From Xenorhabdus koppenhoeferi (lineage in GTDB: Bacteria > Pseudomonadota > Gammaproteobacteria > Enterobacterales > Enterobacteriaceae), in NCBI RefSeq assembly GCF_900116635.1, contig NZ_FPBJ01000007.1, positions 1-64,000 on the forward strand: DNA of 64,000 bases, in the 5' to 3' direction. The notes beneath the pieces are model-generated. The model did no database searches and was not told the DNA's origin. It saw only the letters and a list, made by a program, of their open reading frames with translations. A program made the translations under genes and the position numbers. This document shows positions 47,190 through 57,281 of this stretch, piece after piece (within the stretch, counting starts at the first letter, position 1; the number at the start of each line of letters is the position of its first letter).

Positions 47190-48268
47190 GCTACCTTCTT
47201 AATAATAGTCACTGCACGATATTGACCAATCAGATCACCGACTTCGGTAATAACAACATTTTTTTGGCGCGCCAGATGCACTAAAAGGGCAACATCAGGA
47301 TCATCTTTTGAACGCACAAGGATATGTTCCGGTACACGTCGTAAGACAGCACGAGTTGCCTCGGCAATACCGGGTTTGATGCGATTAATACTGTCAATTT
47401 GGTATTTTTCAGCCAGATTGGCAATCACTGTTTTACTCAATTGCAATAAAGAATGTTTTTCCTGCGGCCGCCAAAAAACGGCTGGAGGTATAACATTCAG
47501 ATCCAACCGATCACGGCAATCAGCAACTGTATCCACCAGCACGCGGCTACACTCATACGCAATCAGATGCTCACATTTCATGCAGCCATGCAACCCTTTG
47601 TCACTCCAGACAGAGCGTGATATCAAACCCGATACCGGCGCTCCCATAATGCCAAAAGGGATCAACCAATCATCATCGCTGGCAGTCAACCATGAACAGC
47701 CACAAGGATCAGCCAATACCACCAGGCGAGGAATTCCCGAATATCCTGCCCTTCCCGCCAAAGATCGCGATAGCTCTGTGGTAATCGCCCCTTTGCCTGT
47801 CCAACCATCAACAAACACCAGCCCATCGGTACCATGTTGCTGCTCAATGTATGACAGCGCAGCATTATCAATACCTCGATCCCGGATAATACTGACCCCA
47901 TAATGATAAGAACGCTTGCCCATCCTCCTGAGAGTCTGATGCAGCATAACCCCCAACGGTACGCCAGCCCTGACTAAACTTACCAACACAATCGGCTGGT
48001 CACCAAAACGTGACATCAGCGCCTTAGCAAGCATAACAACTTCCGTTGCCAATCTGGTTGCGCCTTGCCCAAGCGCTTTCTCAAACAACTGAAGATGATA
48101 AGACGTCGGTGCCGGTTCCTGACTCAGCATATCTGAATAATGGCGGACACCAGACTGGATCAACTGTTCCTTAACATCAATAGATGTCATCTCAATTTGA
48201 ACAGGTTTTAACAGAAATTGAACATCATCAGAGGCATAACTCCCCGAAAAAAGAGGAAAGCTATTCAT
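47186..48268 (-). CDS. StiP-like cysteine protease/PELOTA domain protein
   Basis: The 360-residue protein carries the StiP family pattern (SYASDDVQFLLKPVQIE at the N-terminus; LVRAGVPLGVMLHQTLRR; VDGWTGKGAITTEL; LADPCGCSWL with a Cys pair) and a C-terminal PELOTA-like RNA-binding domain (residues about 270-360, ILVRSKDDPDVALLVHLARQ). It is part of the Ter-linked biosynthetic operon. Enzymatic identity (peptidase or PRTase-like) is not settled from sequence alone. Confidence 0.82.
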   Translation of the reverse strand: MNSFPLFSGSYASDDVQFLLKPVQIEMTSIDVKEQLIQSGVRHYSDMLSQEPAPTSYHLQLFEKALGQGATRLATEVVMLAKALMSRFGDQPIVLVSLVRAGVPLGVMLHQTLRRMGKRSYHYGVSIIRDRGIDNAALSYIEQQHGTDGLVFVDGWTGKGAITTELSRSLAGRAGYSGIPRLVVLADPCGCSWLTASDDDWLIPFGIMGAPVSGLISRSVWSDKGLHGCMKCEHLIAYECSRVLVDTVADCRDRLDLNVIPPAVFWRPQEKHSLLQLSKTVIANLAEKYQIDSINRIKPGIAEATRAVLRRVPEHILVRSKDDPDVALLVHLARQKNVVITEVGDLIGQYRAVTIIKKVA

Positions 48269-48271
48269 TAT

Positions 48272-48370
48272 TTACAGCTCCAAATAAGATTCATCCAATA
48301 CATTTTTCAATTTTCTGCGGGATTGAAATAACGTGTCATCCAGATCAGTTAAAAAGACGGGCTTAATCAT
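48272..48370 (-). pseudogene. HAD phosphatase remnant (N-terminal 32 codons)
   Basis: A 32-codon ORF starts inside the PRTase 3' end and stops 3 bases before the StiP start. It reads MIKPVFLTDLDDTLFQSRRK, containing the HAD motif I signature DxDxT (DLDDT), then ends in LDESYLEL. A HAD gene of ~250 codons is expected at this slot in Ter operons, so this is an internally deleted or truncated copy. HAD motifs II-IV are absent, and the peptide cannot be an active phosphatase. Confidence 0.75.
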
Positions 48371-49517
48371 AGGAGACTATCTCTATAACCGGAGAAATAC
48401 GAGCAAGTTGAGCCAACAAAGCCGGATCAACGGCTGTTTTCGGGGTTTCGAGGCAGAGCAGTATACGGTCAAATTGTTGATGAGCAACATTGTAGAGAAA
48501 ATTCGGAATACCGAGTCCGTAGTTATCGGTAAACGCCATTACTGATTGAATGGCATGGCCACAAGAGATCGGAGAGCGGGTTGTTGAGCCAAATATCACC
48601 GACGCGCCTTCTTTCTCAAGGCGTTCTGCAAGCAGGAACGGCTGCCAGACAAATTCACTGGAACCCAATACAAGTACTTTCTCGTCCGCTGTAGTGTGAA
48701 TGTCAGCACCGATATCACATTGGATTTCATCCAATCCCAGGCGTCCCCAACTCTGTTGGCCAATAATGCTGACTTTTCCCCGTGCTGTGACATTGACTTG
48801 AGGCATAACAGGAACAGGGGCAGAAATATCCGCATCCCATTGCCAATTTCCCTCGATCAGGGAAACCGCAGAGACTGGCAGTGGGCTGCGTTTCATCACC
48901 GACTCACCACTCCAGTCAGTCAAGGTTACCATAACAATGCGTTCAATATGCCCAAGTCCCGCGTTACACAACGCTTCCAGCAAGTTGATAAACGTATTGC
49001 CGGTTGTTGCTTCATCATCAATTAAAACCAAAGTACGGGCATTCATTACTCGCTGGCGCAACCGGCTTTCTGTTGGCCAGTAAATCAGATGATCTGTTGC
49101 GTGGCTGTGGTTTTCCTTAAATTCACACAATAAATCCCCATCAACCGGATGACGTGTCGAAGTCAGAAATACAGGAGCCTCAACCTTATCGTGCGTTTCA
49201 TGAAATACGCCAGCAGCCAGACCAACCGCCGTTTCTGCCATACCAATATACAAGACGGGACCGGGAAGATTAGCGGGAAACCGCTCGGATAATTGCCGAT
49301 AAACCGAGCGCATAACTGATGGGCTGACAGGAATATGCCGCCCCAATATTTTACTGACAAACAAAAATGCTCTTTTGGGATTACGGCGTTCGGCAATATC
49401 AAACAGCGTCTCCAGAGAGATATATCCACGGGATGCACTTACCGTCAGCGTCCCGCTGTTCAATTTTTTCTGATAAACCTGTTTTTGATCAACGTAAGTG
49501 CTATTCAATGCGGCCAT
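48363..49517 (-). CDS. Phosphoribosyltransferase-TRSP domain protein (Ter-associated)
   Basis: The 384-residue protein has a PRTase domain in the first ~220 residues with the PRPP-binding loop LVLIDDEATTGNT near residue 163, and a C-terminal TRSP-type domain (VLVLGSSEFVWQPFLLAERL; FGSTTRSPI). It is the first gene of the leftward Ter-linked operon. Proposed to make a ribose-linked metabolite with the CitE-like and StiP-like proteins; that is from published comparative genomics, not from this sequence. Confidence 0.85.
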   Translation of the reverse strand: MAALNSTYVDQKQVYQKKLNSGTLTVSASRGYISLETLFDIAERRNPKRAFLFVSKILGRHIPVSPSVMRSVYRQLSERFPANLPGPVLYIGMAETAVGLAAGVFHETHDKVEAPVFLTSTRHPVDGDLLCEFKENHSHATDHLIYWPTESRLRQRVMNARTLVLIDDEATTGNTFINLLEALCNAGLGHIERIVMVTLTDWSGESVMKRSPLPVSAVSLIEGNWQWDADISAPVPVMPQVNVTARGKVSIIGQQSWGRLGLDEIQCDIGADIHTTADEKVLVLGSSEFVWQPFLLAERLEKEGASVIFGSTTRSPISCGHAIQSVMAFTDNYGLGIPNFLYNVAHQQFDRILLCLETPKTAVDPALLAQLARISPVIEIVSYD

Positions 49518-49592
49518 GTGATGCCTTTTTAAAAATTCCAGCTTCGATGAAATATGCGCCGCAGTCTAGAGTTGATAATAAAGCAGTGTCAA

Positions 49593-49610
49593 TCATATTA
49601 TGATTTTTTA
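49593..49610 (+). repeat. 18-bp direct repeat, copy 1, ter divergent promoter
   Basis: TCATATTATGATTTTTTA is identical to copy 2 at 49749-49766. The two lie 156 bp apart in the 299-bp spacer between the PRTase operon (minus) and terZ (plus). They are candidate regulator sites. Confidence 0.75.
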
Positions 49611-49717
49611 GTGCAAAATTTGTTTGACTTTTTTGCATGGAAAAGAAATCATAAAAAATGAAACCAGATTGTTTCCTATCATGCAGTTAACGACGACATA
49701 CACTGTTTATGGGAATT

Positions 49718-49757
49718 ATAATATGACAAATTTCAGGCTATCTATTTGTCATATTAT
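49718..49757. promoter_or_regulatory. 14-bp inverted repeat upstream of terZ
   Basis: ATAATATGACAAAT (49718-49731) and ATTTGTCATATTAT (49744-49757) form a perfect inverted repeat with a 12-base spacer, 60-99 bp before the terZ ATG. The right arm overlaps direct-repeat copy 2. A dimeric regulator such as TerW is a plausible ligand. Confidence 0.55.
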
Positions 49758-49766
49758 GATTTTTTA
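49749..49766 (+). repeat. 18-bp direct repeat, copy 2, ter divergent promoter
   Basis: TCATATTATGATTTTTTA, identical to copy 1 at 49593-49610; followed by AATATGTGAAATTACCG near the probable terZ promoter. Confidence 0.75.
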
Positions 49767-49816
49767 ATATGTGAAATTACCGTGATCCACCGACAAACAT
49801 AATAGAGGTGTTATTA

Positions 49817-50404
49817 ATGGTTTCGTTAAGCAAAAATCAGTCAGTTTCGCTCTCTAAGCAGAGCGCTTCACTGGCTAAAGTAGATTTTGGTCTGGGCTGG
49901 GATCCTGTAACTAAAAAGAAAGGCTTTCTGGCGAGTTTATTCGGCGGCGGCAATGATGAAATTGATCTGGATGCGAGCTGCATTCTGCTCGATAAATCAG
50001 GTAATGCCATCGATACAGTCTGGTTCGGTCAACTGAAATCTAAATGTGGTTCTGTACAACACACTGGCGACAATCTGACAGGTGAAGGCGATGGGGATGA
50101 CGAAATTATCCGTGTCAACCTGATCAAATTACCCGCCAATGTTGAATATCTTGTTTTTACCGTTAACAGTTTCCGCGGCCAGACTTTCAATGATGTTGAA
50201 AATGCCTTCTGCCGTGTTGTTGACCAAAGCGGTAAAGAGCTGGCTCGCTATCAGTTGCATGAACAAGGTGCCCATACCGGCGTTATTATCTCTTCCCTGC
50301 GCCGCAATGACGGTCAGTGGGATTTCACTGCACATGGCGTTCCTTGCCGCAGTCGTACCATTGACGCAATGTATCCGCAGATTGTTGAGACGGTGGTGCG
50401 TTAA
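49817..50404 (+). CDS. terZ: Tellurite resistance protein TerZ
   Basis: This 195-residue TerD-family protein (calcium-binding, stress-linked) has VDFGLGWDP, IDLDASCILLDKSG (acidic Ca-binding loop) and [15 protein letters not shown]. The ATG at 49817 follows GAGGTG. The sequence insertion KKKGFLASLFGGGNDE near residue 34 is characteristic of TerZ rather than TerD or TerE. Its stop overlaps the start of a terA remnant (TAATG). It opens the rightward ter operon. Confidence 0.92.
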   Translation: MVSLSKNQSVSLSKQSASLAKVDFGLGWDPVTKKKGFLASLFGGGNDEIDLDASCILLDKSGNAIDTVWFGQLKSKCGSVQHTGDNLTGEGDGDDEIIRVNLIKLPANVEYLVFTVNSFRGQTFNDVENAFCRVVDQSGKELARYQLHEQGAHTGVIISSLRRNDGQWDFTAHGVPCRSRTIDAMYPQIVETVVR

Positions 50405-50481
50405 TGAATCTGACACCCGGGGGAAATGCCCCCGTTGCCATATTTGGATGGGGTTTTCGCTGGACATCGGGAAGTAAATAA
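50404..50481 (+). pseudogene. terA: terA remnant: 25-codon in-frame deletion product
   Basis: The ORF starts at the ATG overlapping the terZ stop. It reads MNLTPGGNAPVA, the TerA N-terminus as I recall it, joined directly to IFGWGFRWTSGSK, which looks like the C-terminal strand of a TerD-family protein. A full terA is ~385 codons. Both ends and the reading frame are kept, so about 360 codons were lost by a clean internal deletion. The stop lies 28 bases before terB. The peptide is unlikely to act as TerA. Confidence 0.7.
50418..50434 (+). other. Hairpin inside the terA remnant
   Basis: CGGGGG and CCCCCG pair around AAATG. The stem lies in the coding sequence of the remnant near the deletion junction and could modulate terB expression. 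Confidence 0.45.
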
Positions 50482-50509
50482 CGGTTATTTTACTCAAACG
50501 GAGGGACTT

Positions 50510-50965
50510 ATGTCCTTTTTAAACAAAATCAAATCCGCGTTAAATGCAGGACGTGAAGAGCTGACCAACCAAGTTGGCCGTTTCAAGAACAAAAAGTTCA
50601 TGGAAGGCACTGTCGCGGTATGCGCACATGTTGCAATGGCAAGCAACGGCATCAGCTCAGAAGAAAAACAGAAAATGATCGGGTTCATCAAAAGCTCCCC
50701 TGAATTGAAAGTATTCGATACCGCTGAAATTATCGAGTTCTTTAACAAGCTGGTCAGCAGCTACGAATTTGATGCTGACATTGGCAAAGGTGAAGCCATG
50801 AAATTTATCATGGCACTGAAGCAACAACCGGAAGCGGCACAACTTGCTTTGCGCGTAGGTATCGCAGTCGCCAAGAGTGATGGTGACTTTGATAACGACG
50901 AAAAGCATGCTGCCCGTGAAATTTGCTTAGCCCTTGGCTTTGCACCGGCTGATTTCGGACTGTAA
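50510..50965 (+). CDS. terB: Tellurite resistance protein TerB
   Basis: TerB (151 residues) is an all-helical cytoplasmic protein with two acidic metal-binding helix sites that associates with TerC at the membrane. The ATG at 50510 follows GGAGGGACTT. Motifs: MSFLNKIKSALNAGREEL, AHVAMASNGISSEEKQKM, and AVAKSDGDFDNDEKHAAR. It is normally preceded by terA, which is missing here except for the remnant. Confidence 0.95.
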   Translation: MSFLNKIKSALNAGREELTNQVGRFKNKKFMEGTVAVCAHVAMASNGISSEEKQKMIGFIKSSPELKVFDTAEIIEFFNKLVSSYEFDADIGKGEAMKFIMALKQQPEAAQLALRVGIAVAKSDGDFDNDEKHAAREICLALGFAPADFGL

Positions 50966-50992
50966 TCGCAGATAATTTAAGAGGCTTATTTC

Positions 50993-52021
50993 ATGGTATC
51001 CACGCATATTGGTTTTCCGATGGAAACCGTTGCTGTATTTATTATTCTGTCGGTTGGTGCACTCTTTATCGATCTCTTTATGCATCGTGATGATAAGCCG
51101 ATTTCGCTGCGTAGTGCCGCACTTTGGTCTATTTTCTGGATCGCGATTGCTTTTGTTTTCGCAGGCTTTCTGTATATTCATCACGGGACGGAAACCGCCA
51201 GCCTGTTTGTCACGGGCTATGCGCTGGAAAAAGTACTTTCCGTCGATAACCTGTTTGTCATCATGGCTATTTTCTCCTGGTTCTCTGTTCCGGATCGCTA
51301 TCGCCACCGTGTCCTGTACTGGGGGATTATCGGTGCTATCGTTTTCCGTGGAATTTTTGTTGCCATCGGGACAAGCCTGTTATCACTCGGGCCGTGGGTT
51401 GAGGTAGTGTTTGCGGTTATCGTTGGCTGGACTGCGGTTATGATGCTGAAAAGCGGTGACGACGACGATGAAATCGAAGATTATTCACAGCATCTGGCTT
51501 ATCGTCTGGTGAAGCGTTTCTTCCCAATCTGGCCGAAACTGCGTGGTCATGCTTTTATACTGAACCAAAAAGAAGTGGACACAGAGCTGGCAAAACAGGA
51601 AAACGCCGATGTGAAAGTGGGTCGTGCAGGTAAGGCGGCGCTTTACGCTACGCCACTGATGCTGTGTCTGGCAGTGGTTGAACTGTCTGACGTGATGTTT
51701 GCTTTTGATTCTGTCCCTGCGGTGATTGCTGTCAGTCGGGAACCGTTGATTGTATACAGCGCCATGATGTTTGCTATCTTGGGTCTGCGTACACTTTATT
51801 TCGTACTTGAAGCGTTGAAAAAATATCTGGTGCACTTGGAAAAAGCAGTCATTGTCCTGCTGTTCTTTATCGCCATCAAACTGGGTCTGAACGCTTCTGA
51901 GCACATATTCCACCACGGCTACTCGATTTCGGCGACAACCAGCCTGCTTGTCGTGATTGGGGTACTGGTGGCGGGTATTCTTGCCAGCATGTTGTTCCCG
52001 CAAAAAGAAAACGCAAGCTAA
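50993..52021 (+). CDS. terC: Integral membrane protein TerC
   Basis: TerC (342 residues) has about nine membrane helices and the conserved acidic motifs [18 protein letters not shown] and [17 protein letters not shown], thought to bind metal. It is the membrane core of the Ter system. A start with GTG-free ATG at 50993 follows AAGAGGCT. A MITE copy lies 12 bases after its stop, between it and terD. Confidence 0.95.
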   Translation: MVSTHIGFPMETVAVFIILSVGALFIDLFMHRDDKPISLRSAALWSIFWIAIAFVFAGFLYIHHGTETASLFVTGYALEKVLSVDNLFVIMAIFSWFSVPDRYRHRVLYWGIIGAIVFRGIFVAIGTSLLSLGPWVEVVFAVIVGWTAVMMLKSGDDDDEIEDYSQHLAYRLVKRFFPIWPKLRGHAFILNQKEVDTELAKQENADVKVGRAGKAALYATPLMLCLAVVELSDVMFAFDSVPAVIAVSREPLIVYSAMMFAILGLRTLYFVLEALKKYLVHLEKAVIVLLFFIAIKLGLNASEHIFHHGYSISATTSLLVVIGVLVAGILASMLFPQKENAS

Positions 52022-52032
52022 ATCTGGTGAGC

Positions 52033-52092
52033 TATACCAATGGATTGCAAGATGCCGCCGACAAAGCTGCAACTTGAAAGATGACGGGTATA
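52033..52092 (+). repeat. MITE-like repeat, copy C (internal deletion), between terC and terD
   Basis: TATACCAATGGATTGCAAG at the left and AACTTGAAAGATGACGGGTATA-type sequence at the right are joined with the middle ~70 bases of the full element missing. It occupies nearly half of the terC-terD spacer. Confidence 0.75.
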
Positions 52093-52133
52093 AATCTCAA
52101 CAATTAATTAACAGACTAATAGAGGAAATAACA

Positions 52134-52712
52134 ATGGGTGTATCTCTTTCTAAAGGCGGTAACGTTTCTCTGAGCAAAGAAGCGCCAAGCATGAAAAACG
52201 TTCTGATCGGTCTCGGCTGGGATGCCCGTTCGACTGACGGACAAGACTTCGACCTCGACGCATCTGCTTTCCTGCTGACGGCAAACGGCAAAGTGCGCAG
52301 TGATGCCGATTTCATTTTCTACAACAACCTGAAATCCTCTGATGGCTCCACCATGCACACTGGCGACAACCGTACCGGTGAAGGAGATGGCGATGATGAA
52401 TCACTGAAAATCAAACTGGATCAAATACCTGCCGATGTAGATAAAGTGGTATTCGTGGTCACAATCCATGATGCACAAGCTCGTCGCCAGAGCTTCGGTC
52501 AGGTTTCCGGTGCTTTCATCCGTCTGGTCAACGATGATACGCAGGTTGAAGTGGCTCGCTATGATCTGACTGAAGATGCTTCTACCGAAACCGCTATGCT
52601 GTTCGGTGAACTGTATCGCCACAATGCGGAATGGAAATTCCGTGCAGTAGGTCAAGGCTACGCAGGTGGTCTGGCTTCTGTTTGTGCACAGTATGGTATT
52701 AACGCTGCTTAA
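52134..52712 (+). CDS. terD: Tellurite resistance protein TerD
   Basis: The frame is open from 51957, but the ATG at 52134 after AGAGGAAATAAC gives the conserved start [20 protein letters not shown] (192 residues). Ca-binding loops: [20 protein letters not shown] and [15 protein letters not shown]. The C-terminus is [15 protein letters not shown]. It resembles E. coli TerD closely. No terE or terF follows; a terminator and convergent carB come next. Confidence 0.95.
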   Translation: MGVSLSKGGNVSLSKEAPSMKNVLIGLGWDARSTDGQDFDLDASAFLLTANGKVRSDADFIFYNNLKSSDGSTMHTGDNRTGEGDGDDESLKIKLDQIPADVDKVVFVVTIHDAQARRQSFGQVSGAFIRLVNDDTQVEVARYDLTEDASTETAMLFGELYRHNAEWKFRAVGQGYAGGLASVCAQYGINAA

Positions 52713-52777
52713 TTTGAGTATTGCTCAACATAAGAGTTTCAGTGTGAAGATTTAATTCGTCAGGTCAGACTGAGATT

Positions 52778-52811
52778 AAAAGCCCTGTTTGGCAATATAA
52801 GCAGGGCTTTT
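52778..52811. terminator. Convergent terminator between terD and carB
   Basis: AAAAGCCCTG and CAGGGCTTTT form a perfect 10-bp stem with A- and T-runs on each side, so it works in both directions. Confidence 0.85.
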
Positions 52812-52858
52812 ATTGTCTTCTTGTCCCGTCCTAAATGAGGGTATTTTATCTGTTCAAT

Positions 52859-55800
52859 TTATTTCACAATCTTGGCATGCATTTCCTGTACAGAAATAAC
52901 CCGCTCAGTAGGATCTGCACTCAGTGCCATAGTTGTTGCAAACCCCCCATTCAGCGTTGTGTCATAGTGCACTTTATATTGCAGTGCACTGCGACGCAGC
53001 AGTTTTGAATCTTCAATCGCCTGACGACCGGCGGTGGTATTGACGATATAGTCATATTCACCGTTTTTGATTCTGTCCTGAATATGTGGACGCCCTTCGT
53101 GAACTTTATTCACCAAACGTGGGTTGATGCCCGCTTCACCTAATACAATTGCTGTACCGTGAGTCGCATCAAGCTCAAAGCCTTGTTTAAGTAACTTAGC
53201 CGCTAAATCGACAATACGTCCTTTATCTTCCTCACGAACAGACAGCAATACACGGCCTTGTTTGCTCATGGTAGAGTTACTGCCCAGCATTGCTTTTGAG
53301 AAAGCTTCGGCAAAGGTACGGCCAACCCCCATCACTTCACCTGTAGAACGCATTTCTGGTCCCAGAATTGGGTCAACTCCCGGGAATTTATTGAATGGCA
53401 ATACGACTTCTTTCACGGAGTAATAAGGTGGAATGATTTCCTTAGTTGCACCTTGTTGAAGCAGAGATTGACCTGCCATCACGCGTGCAGCCACTTTTGC
53501 CAGCGGCAGCCCCGTTGCTTTGGATACGAATGGTACAGTACGTGCCGCACGTGGATTCACTTCAATCAGGTAGACTTCGTTATCTTTCACCGCAAATTGG
53601 ACGTTCATTAAACCACGGACACGCAGTTCAAAGGCCAGCTTTTCAACTTGCTGACGCATAACATCCTGAATTTCTGTACTTAAAGTATAAGCTGGCAGAG
53701 AGCAGGCAGAATCACCGGAGTGGACACCCGCTTGCTCGATATGTTCCATGATGCCGCCGATCAGAACGCGTTCACCGTCACAGATAGCATCAACGTCTAC
53801 TTCAACGGCATCATCAAGGAAGCGATCCAGCAGAACCGGTGCATCGTTGGATACACTTACCGCAGTCTGGAAGTAACGGCGCAAGTCAGATTCGTCATAT
53901 ACGATTTCCATCGCGCGTCCACCCAATACATAAGATGGGCGAACAACCAGCGGATAGCCAATTGCATTACCTTTTTCAACCGCTTGTTCGATAGTGCTGA
54001 CCGTCGCGTTAGCCGGCTGTTTCAGGCCAAGACGGTTAACAGCTTGTTGGAAACGTTCACGATCTTCTGCGCGATCAATCGCGTCAGGGCTGGTACCGAT
54101 AATAGGTACACCCGCCGCTTCCAGCTCACGTGCCAGTTTCAGCGGAGTCTGCCCGCCATATTGAACGATAACGCCTTTTGGTTGTTCAACACGCACGATT
54201 TCCAGTACGTCTTCCAGTGTGACAGGCTCAAAGTAAAGACGGTCGGAAGTATCATAATCGGTTGAAACAGTTTCTGGATTACAGTTCACCATAATGGTTT
54301 CATAACCATCTTGACGCAGGGCCAATGACGCATGTACACAGCAGTAATCGAATTCAATGCCTTGCCCGATACGGTTAGGGCCACCGCCCAATACCATGAT
54401 TTTTGGCTTGTCGTTATTCGGGTTCGCTTCACATTCATCTTCGTATGTGGAATACATGTAAGCGGTATCAGTGGCGAATTCTGCGGCACAGGTATCAACA
54501 CGCTTATAAACAGGGTACAGCTTGTAATCATGGCGTAGCTTGCGGATTTCTTTACCAGAAATTCCCACGAGTTTTGCCAAATGTGCATCGGCAAAACCTT
54601 TGCGCTTGAGGTGGCGCAGGAAATCAAAAGTCAGGCCGTTTACGCCTTGCTCTGCAACTTGTTCTTCCAGACGAATCAACTCTTCAATTTGCACCAGGAG
54701 CCAGCGATCGATATTCGTCAGATTGAAGATACCGTCAACGGACATTCCCGCACGGAAAGCATCAGCAACATACCAAATACGCTCAGCTCCTGCATTTTTC
54801 AGTTCACTGCGGATTTTGGTCAGTGACTGTGGGTCATCCAAATTGACTTTTGGATCGAATCCGGTCGCTCCGACTTCCAGACCACGCAGCGCTTTCTGCA
54901 AGGATTCCTGGAAAGTACGACCAATTGCCATCACTTCACCGACAGATTTCATCTGAGTGGTCAGACGATTATTGCTGCCAGCGAATTTTTCGAAGTTGAA
55001 GCGAGGAATTTTCGTCACAACATAGTCGATAGATGGTTCAAAAGACGCCGGGGTACGTCCGCCTGTGATGTCATTCATCAATTCATCAAGGGTATAGCCG
55101 ACCGCCAGTTTTGCTGCAATTTTCGCAATTGGGAAACCTGTTGCTTTGGAAGCCAGCGCGGATGAGCGAGATACACGTGGGTTCATCTCAATGACAATCA
55201 GGCGGCCATTTTTCGGGTTCACCGCAAACTGTACGTTTGAACCACCGGTTTCAACGCCGATTTCACGCAATACCGCCATAGAAGCATTACGCATAACCTG
55301 ATATTCTTTATCAGTCAGCGTTTGTGCAGGTGCGACAGTGATGGAGTCACCGGTATGAATACCCATCGGGTCGAGATTTTCAATGGAGCAGATGATAATG
55401 CAGTTATCGTTTTTATCCCGCACCACTTCCATTTCGTACTCTTTCCAGCCAATCAGAGATTCATCGATCAGCAGTTCATTGGTTGGGGAGAGATCTAAAC
55501 CGCGTTCGCAGATTTCTTCAAATTCTTCACGGTTGTAAGCAATACCCCCGCCTGTTCCGCCCATAGTAAAAGAAGGGCGAATGATGCAAGGGAAGCCAAC
55601 GTCTTCGGCCACCGCCAATGCTTCTTCCATCGTATGTGCAATACCAGAACGGGCAGTATCCAGACCAATTTTTTTCATCGCTTTGTCAAAACGCTGGCGA
55701 TCTTCTGCTTTATCAATCGCATCAGCAGTGGCACCAATCATGGTCACGCCGAATTCGGTCAGCACGCCCTGACGTTCCAGCTCCAATGCGCAATTCAGGG

Positions 55801-56083
55801 CAGTTTGCCCCCCCATGGTTGGCAGGATTGCATCCGGGCGTTCTTTTTCAATGATTTTGCGCACGACTTCCCAGTGAATTGGCTCAATGTAAGTTGCATC
55901 TGCCATTTCAGGGTCGGTCATGATAGTTGCTGGGTTCGAGTTCACCAGAATGACGCGATAGCCTTCTTCTCGCAGTGCCTTACAGGCCTGTGCACCGGAA
56001 TAGTCAAATTCACAAGCCTGACCGATAACAATTGGGCCGGCACCTAAGATCAGGATACTTGTAATATCAGTACGTTTTGCCAT
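52859..56083 (-). CDS. carB: Carbamoyl-phosphate synthase large subunit
   Basis: CarB makes carbamoyl phosphate for arginine and pyrimidines from bicarbonate, ATP and ammonia provided by CarA. The 1074-residue protein has two homologous ATP-grasp halves ([40 protein letters not shown]), an oligomerisation domain between them, and a C-terminal allosteric MGS-like domain ([18 protein letters not shown]). Length matches E. coli. It follows carA by 17 bases. Confidence 0.98.
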   Translation of the reverse strand: MAKRTDITSILILGAGPIVIGQACEFDYSGAQACKALREEGYRVILVNSNPATIMTDPEMADATYIEPIHWEVVRKIIEKERPDAILPTMGGQTALNCALELERQGVLTEFGVTMIGATADAIDKAEDRQRFDKAMKKIGLDTARSGIAHTMEEALAVAEDVGFPCIIRPSFTMGGTGGGIAYNREEFEEICERGLDLSPTNELLIDESLIGWKEYEMEVVRDKNDNCIIICSIENLDPMGIHTGDSITVAPAQTLTDKEYQVMRNASMAVLREIGVETGGSNVQFAVNPKNGRLIVIEMNPRVSRSSALASKATGFPIAKIAAKLAVGYTLDELMNDITGGRTPASFEPSIDYVVTKIPRFNFEKFAGSNNRLTTQMKSVGEVMAIGRTFQESLQKALRGLEVGATGFDPKVNLDDPQSLTKIRSELKNAGAERIWYVADAFRAGMSVDGIFNLTNIDRWLLVQIEELIRLEEQVAEQGVNGLTFDFLRHLKRKGFADAHLAKLVGISGKEIRKLRHDYKLYPVYKRVDTCAAEFATDTAYMYSTYEDECEANPNNDKPKIMVLGGGPNRIGQGIEFDYCCVHASLALRQDGYETIMVNCNPETVSTDYDTSDRLYFEPVTLEDVLEIVRVEQPKGVIVQYGGQTPLKLARELEAAGVPIIGTSPDAIDRAEDRERFQQAVNRLGLKQPANATVSTIEQAVEKGNAIGYPLVVRPSYVLGGRAMEIVYDESDLRRYFQTAVSVSNDAPVLLDRFLDDAVEVDVDAICDGERVLIGGIMEHIEQAGVHSGDSACSLPAYTLSTEIQDVMRQQVEKLAFELRVRGLMNVQFAVKDNEVYLIEVNPRAARTVPFVSKATGLPLAKVAARVMAGQSLLQQGATKEIIPPYYSVKEVVLPFNKFPGVDPILGPEMRSTGEVMGVGRTFAEAFSKAMLGSNSTMSKQGRVLLSVREEDKGRIVDLAAKLLKQGFELDATHGTAIVLGEAGINPRLVNKVHEGRPHIQDRIKNGEYDYIVNTTAGRQAIEDSKLLRRSALQYKVHYDTTLNGGFATTMALSADPTERVISVQEMHAKIVK

Positions 56084-56100
56084 TTTTTTTCTTCTCCTGA

Positions 56101-57267
56101 TTATTTAGTGTTCTGAGCATTGGTCTGGCGATATTGTTCGATTAACTCAATAAAATGATCGAACAACGAAGCTGTTTCATGTGGGCCAGGGCTGGCTTCA
56201 GGATGCCCCTGAAAACTGAACGCGGGTTTGTCTGTGCGATGAATACCCTGCAATGTGCCATCAAACAGTGATTTATGCGTTACACGCAGGTTGGCTGGCA
56301 GTGAGCTTTCATCAACCGCGAAACCGTGGTTCTGTGCGGTGATCATCACAACATTGCGATCCAGATCTTTAACCGGATGGTTACCACCGTGATGACCAAA
56401 TTTCATTTTCACGGTTTTTGCGCCACTGGCCAGTGCCAGCAATTGATGACCCAGACAGATACCAAATACAGGAATTTCGGTGCTCAGGAAGGTTTTGATT
56501 GCCTCAATAGCATAATCACAGGGTTCTGGATCACCCGGTCCGTTGGACAGGAAAATGCCGTCTGGTGCCATTTTCAGCACTTCATCTGCGGAAGTTTTTG
56601 CCGGTACAACGGTAACGCGGCAGCCGCGATCTACCAGCATACGCAGGATGTTACGTTTGACACCAAAATCATAGGCTACAATATGGTAAGGCAGTTCTTG
56701 TTCTTTGCGAGTTTCCGGCAGCCCATCTGTCAATGTCCAGCTTCCCTGTACCCACTGGTAAGATTGCGCCGTTGTGACTTCTTTCGCGAGATCCATGCCC
56801 TTCAAGCCCAGGAATGATTTTGCTTTTTCCAATGCAACTTCAACTTGGGCACCTGCTTCATTACCTGCGATGATACAGCCATTCTGCGTGCCTTTTTCTC
56901 TTAACAGGCGGGTCAGCTTGCGTGTATCGATATCAGCGATGGCAACAACATTGTGGCGTTTCAGATAATCAGACAGGTTTTCTTCACTGCGGAAGTTGCT
57001 GGCCACTAAAGGTAAATCACGAATGACGAGGCCTTGGGCTTGGATGGCAGGAGATTCTTCATCAGCGGCATTGATGCCGACATTACCAATATGGGGATAA
57101 GTAAGAGTAACAATTTGGCGGGAATAGGAAGGGTCGGTAAGTATTTCTTGATATCCGGTCATTGAGGTATTGAAGACCACTTCTCCAACAGCCACACCTT
57201 CTGCACCAATGGCGCGACCGTGAAATTGGGTTCCATCTTCCATAACCAATATAGCTGACTTAATCAA
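56101..57267 (-). CDS. carA: Carbamoyl-phosphate synthase small subunit
   Basis: CarA is the glutamine amidotransferase subunit that feeds ammonia to CarB. The 388-residue protein begins [20 protein letters not shown]; the class I GATase triad is visible with Cys in [15 protein letters not shown] and His/Glu in [13 protein letters not shown]. Expression should be under arginine and pyrimidine control through the upstream region. Confidence 0.98.
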   Translation of the reverse strand: MIKSAILVMEDGTQFHGRAIGAEGVAVGEVVFNTSMTGYQEILTDPSYSRQIVTLTYPHIGNVGINAADEESPAIQAQGLVIRDLPLVASNFRSEENLSDYLKRHNVVAIADIDTRKLTRLLREKGTQNGCIIAGNEAGAQVEVALEKAKSFLGLKGMDLAKEVTTAQSYQWVQGSWTLTDGLPETRKEQELPYHIVAYDFGVKRNILRMLVDRGCRVTVVPAKTSADEVLKMAPDGIFLSNGPGDPEPCDYAIEAIKTFLSTEIPVFGICLGHQLLALASGAKTVKMKFGHHGGNHPVKDLDRNVVMITAQNHGFAVDESSLPANLRVTHKSLFDGTLQGIHRTDKPAFSFQGHPEASPGPHETASLFDHFIELIEQYRQTNAQNTK

Positions 57268-57281
57268 AACGCCCTCCAGAA

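Noticed and set aside
47376-47903. Plus-strand 175-codon ORF over the StiP-like gene
   Set aside because: Antisense shadow; the minus strand has recognisable family motifs.
51485-52072. Minus-strand 195-codon ORF over terC
   Set aside because: Antisense of terC, Gln/His-rich, ends in the MITE; no support as a gene.
53720-54265. Plus-strand 181-codon ORF inside carB
   Set aside because: Antisense shadow of carB; the carB frame shows strong family conservation.
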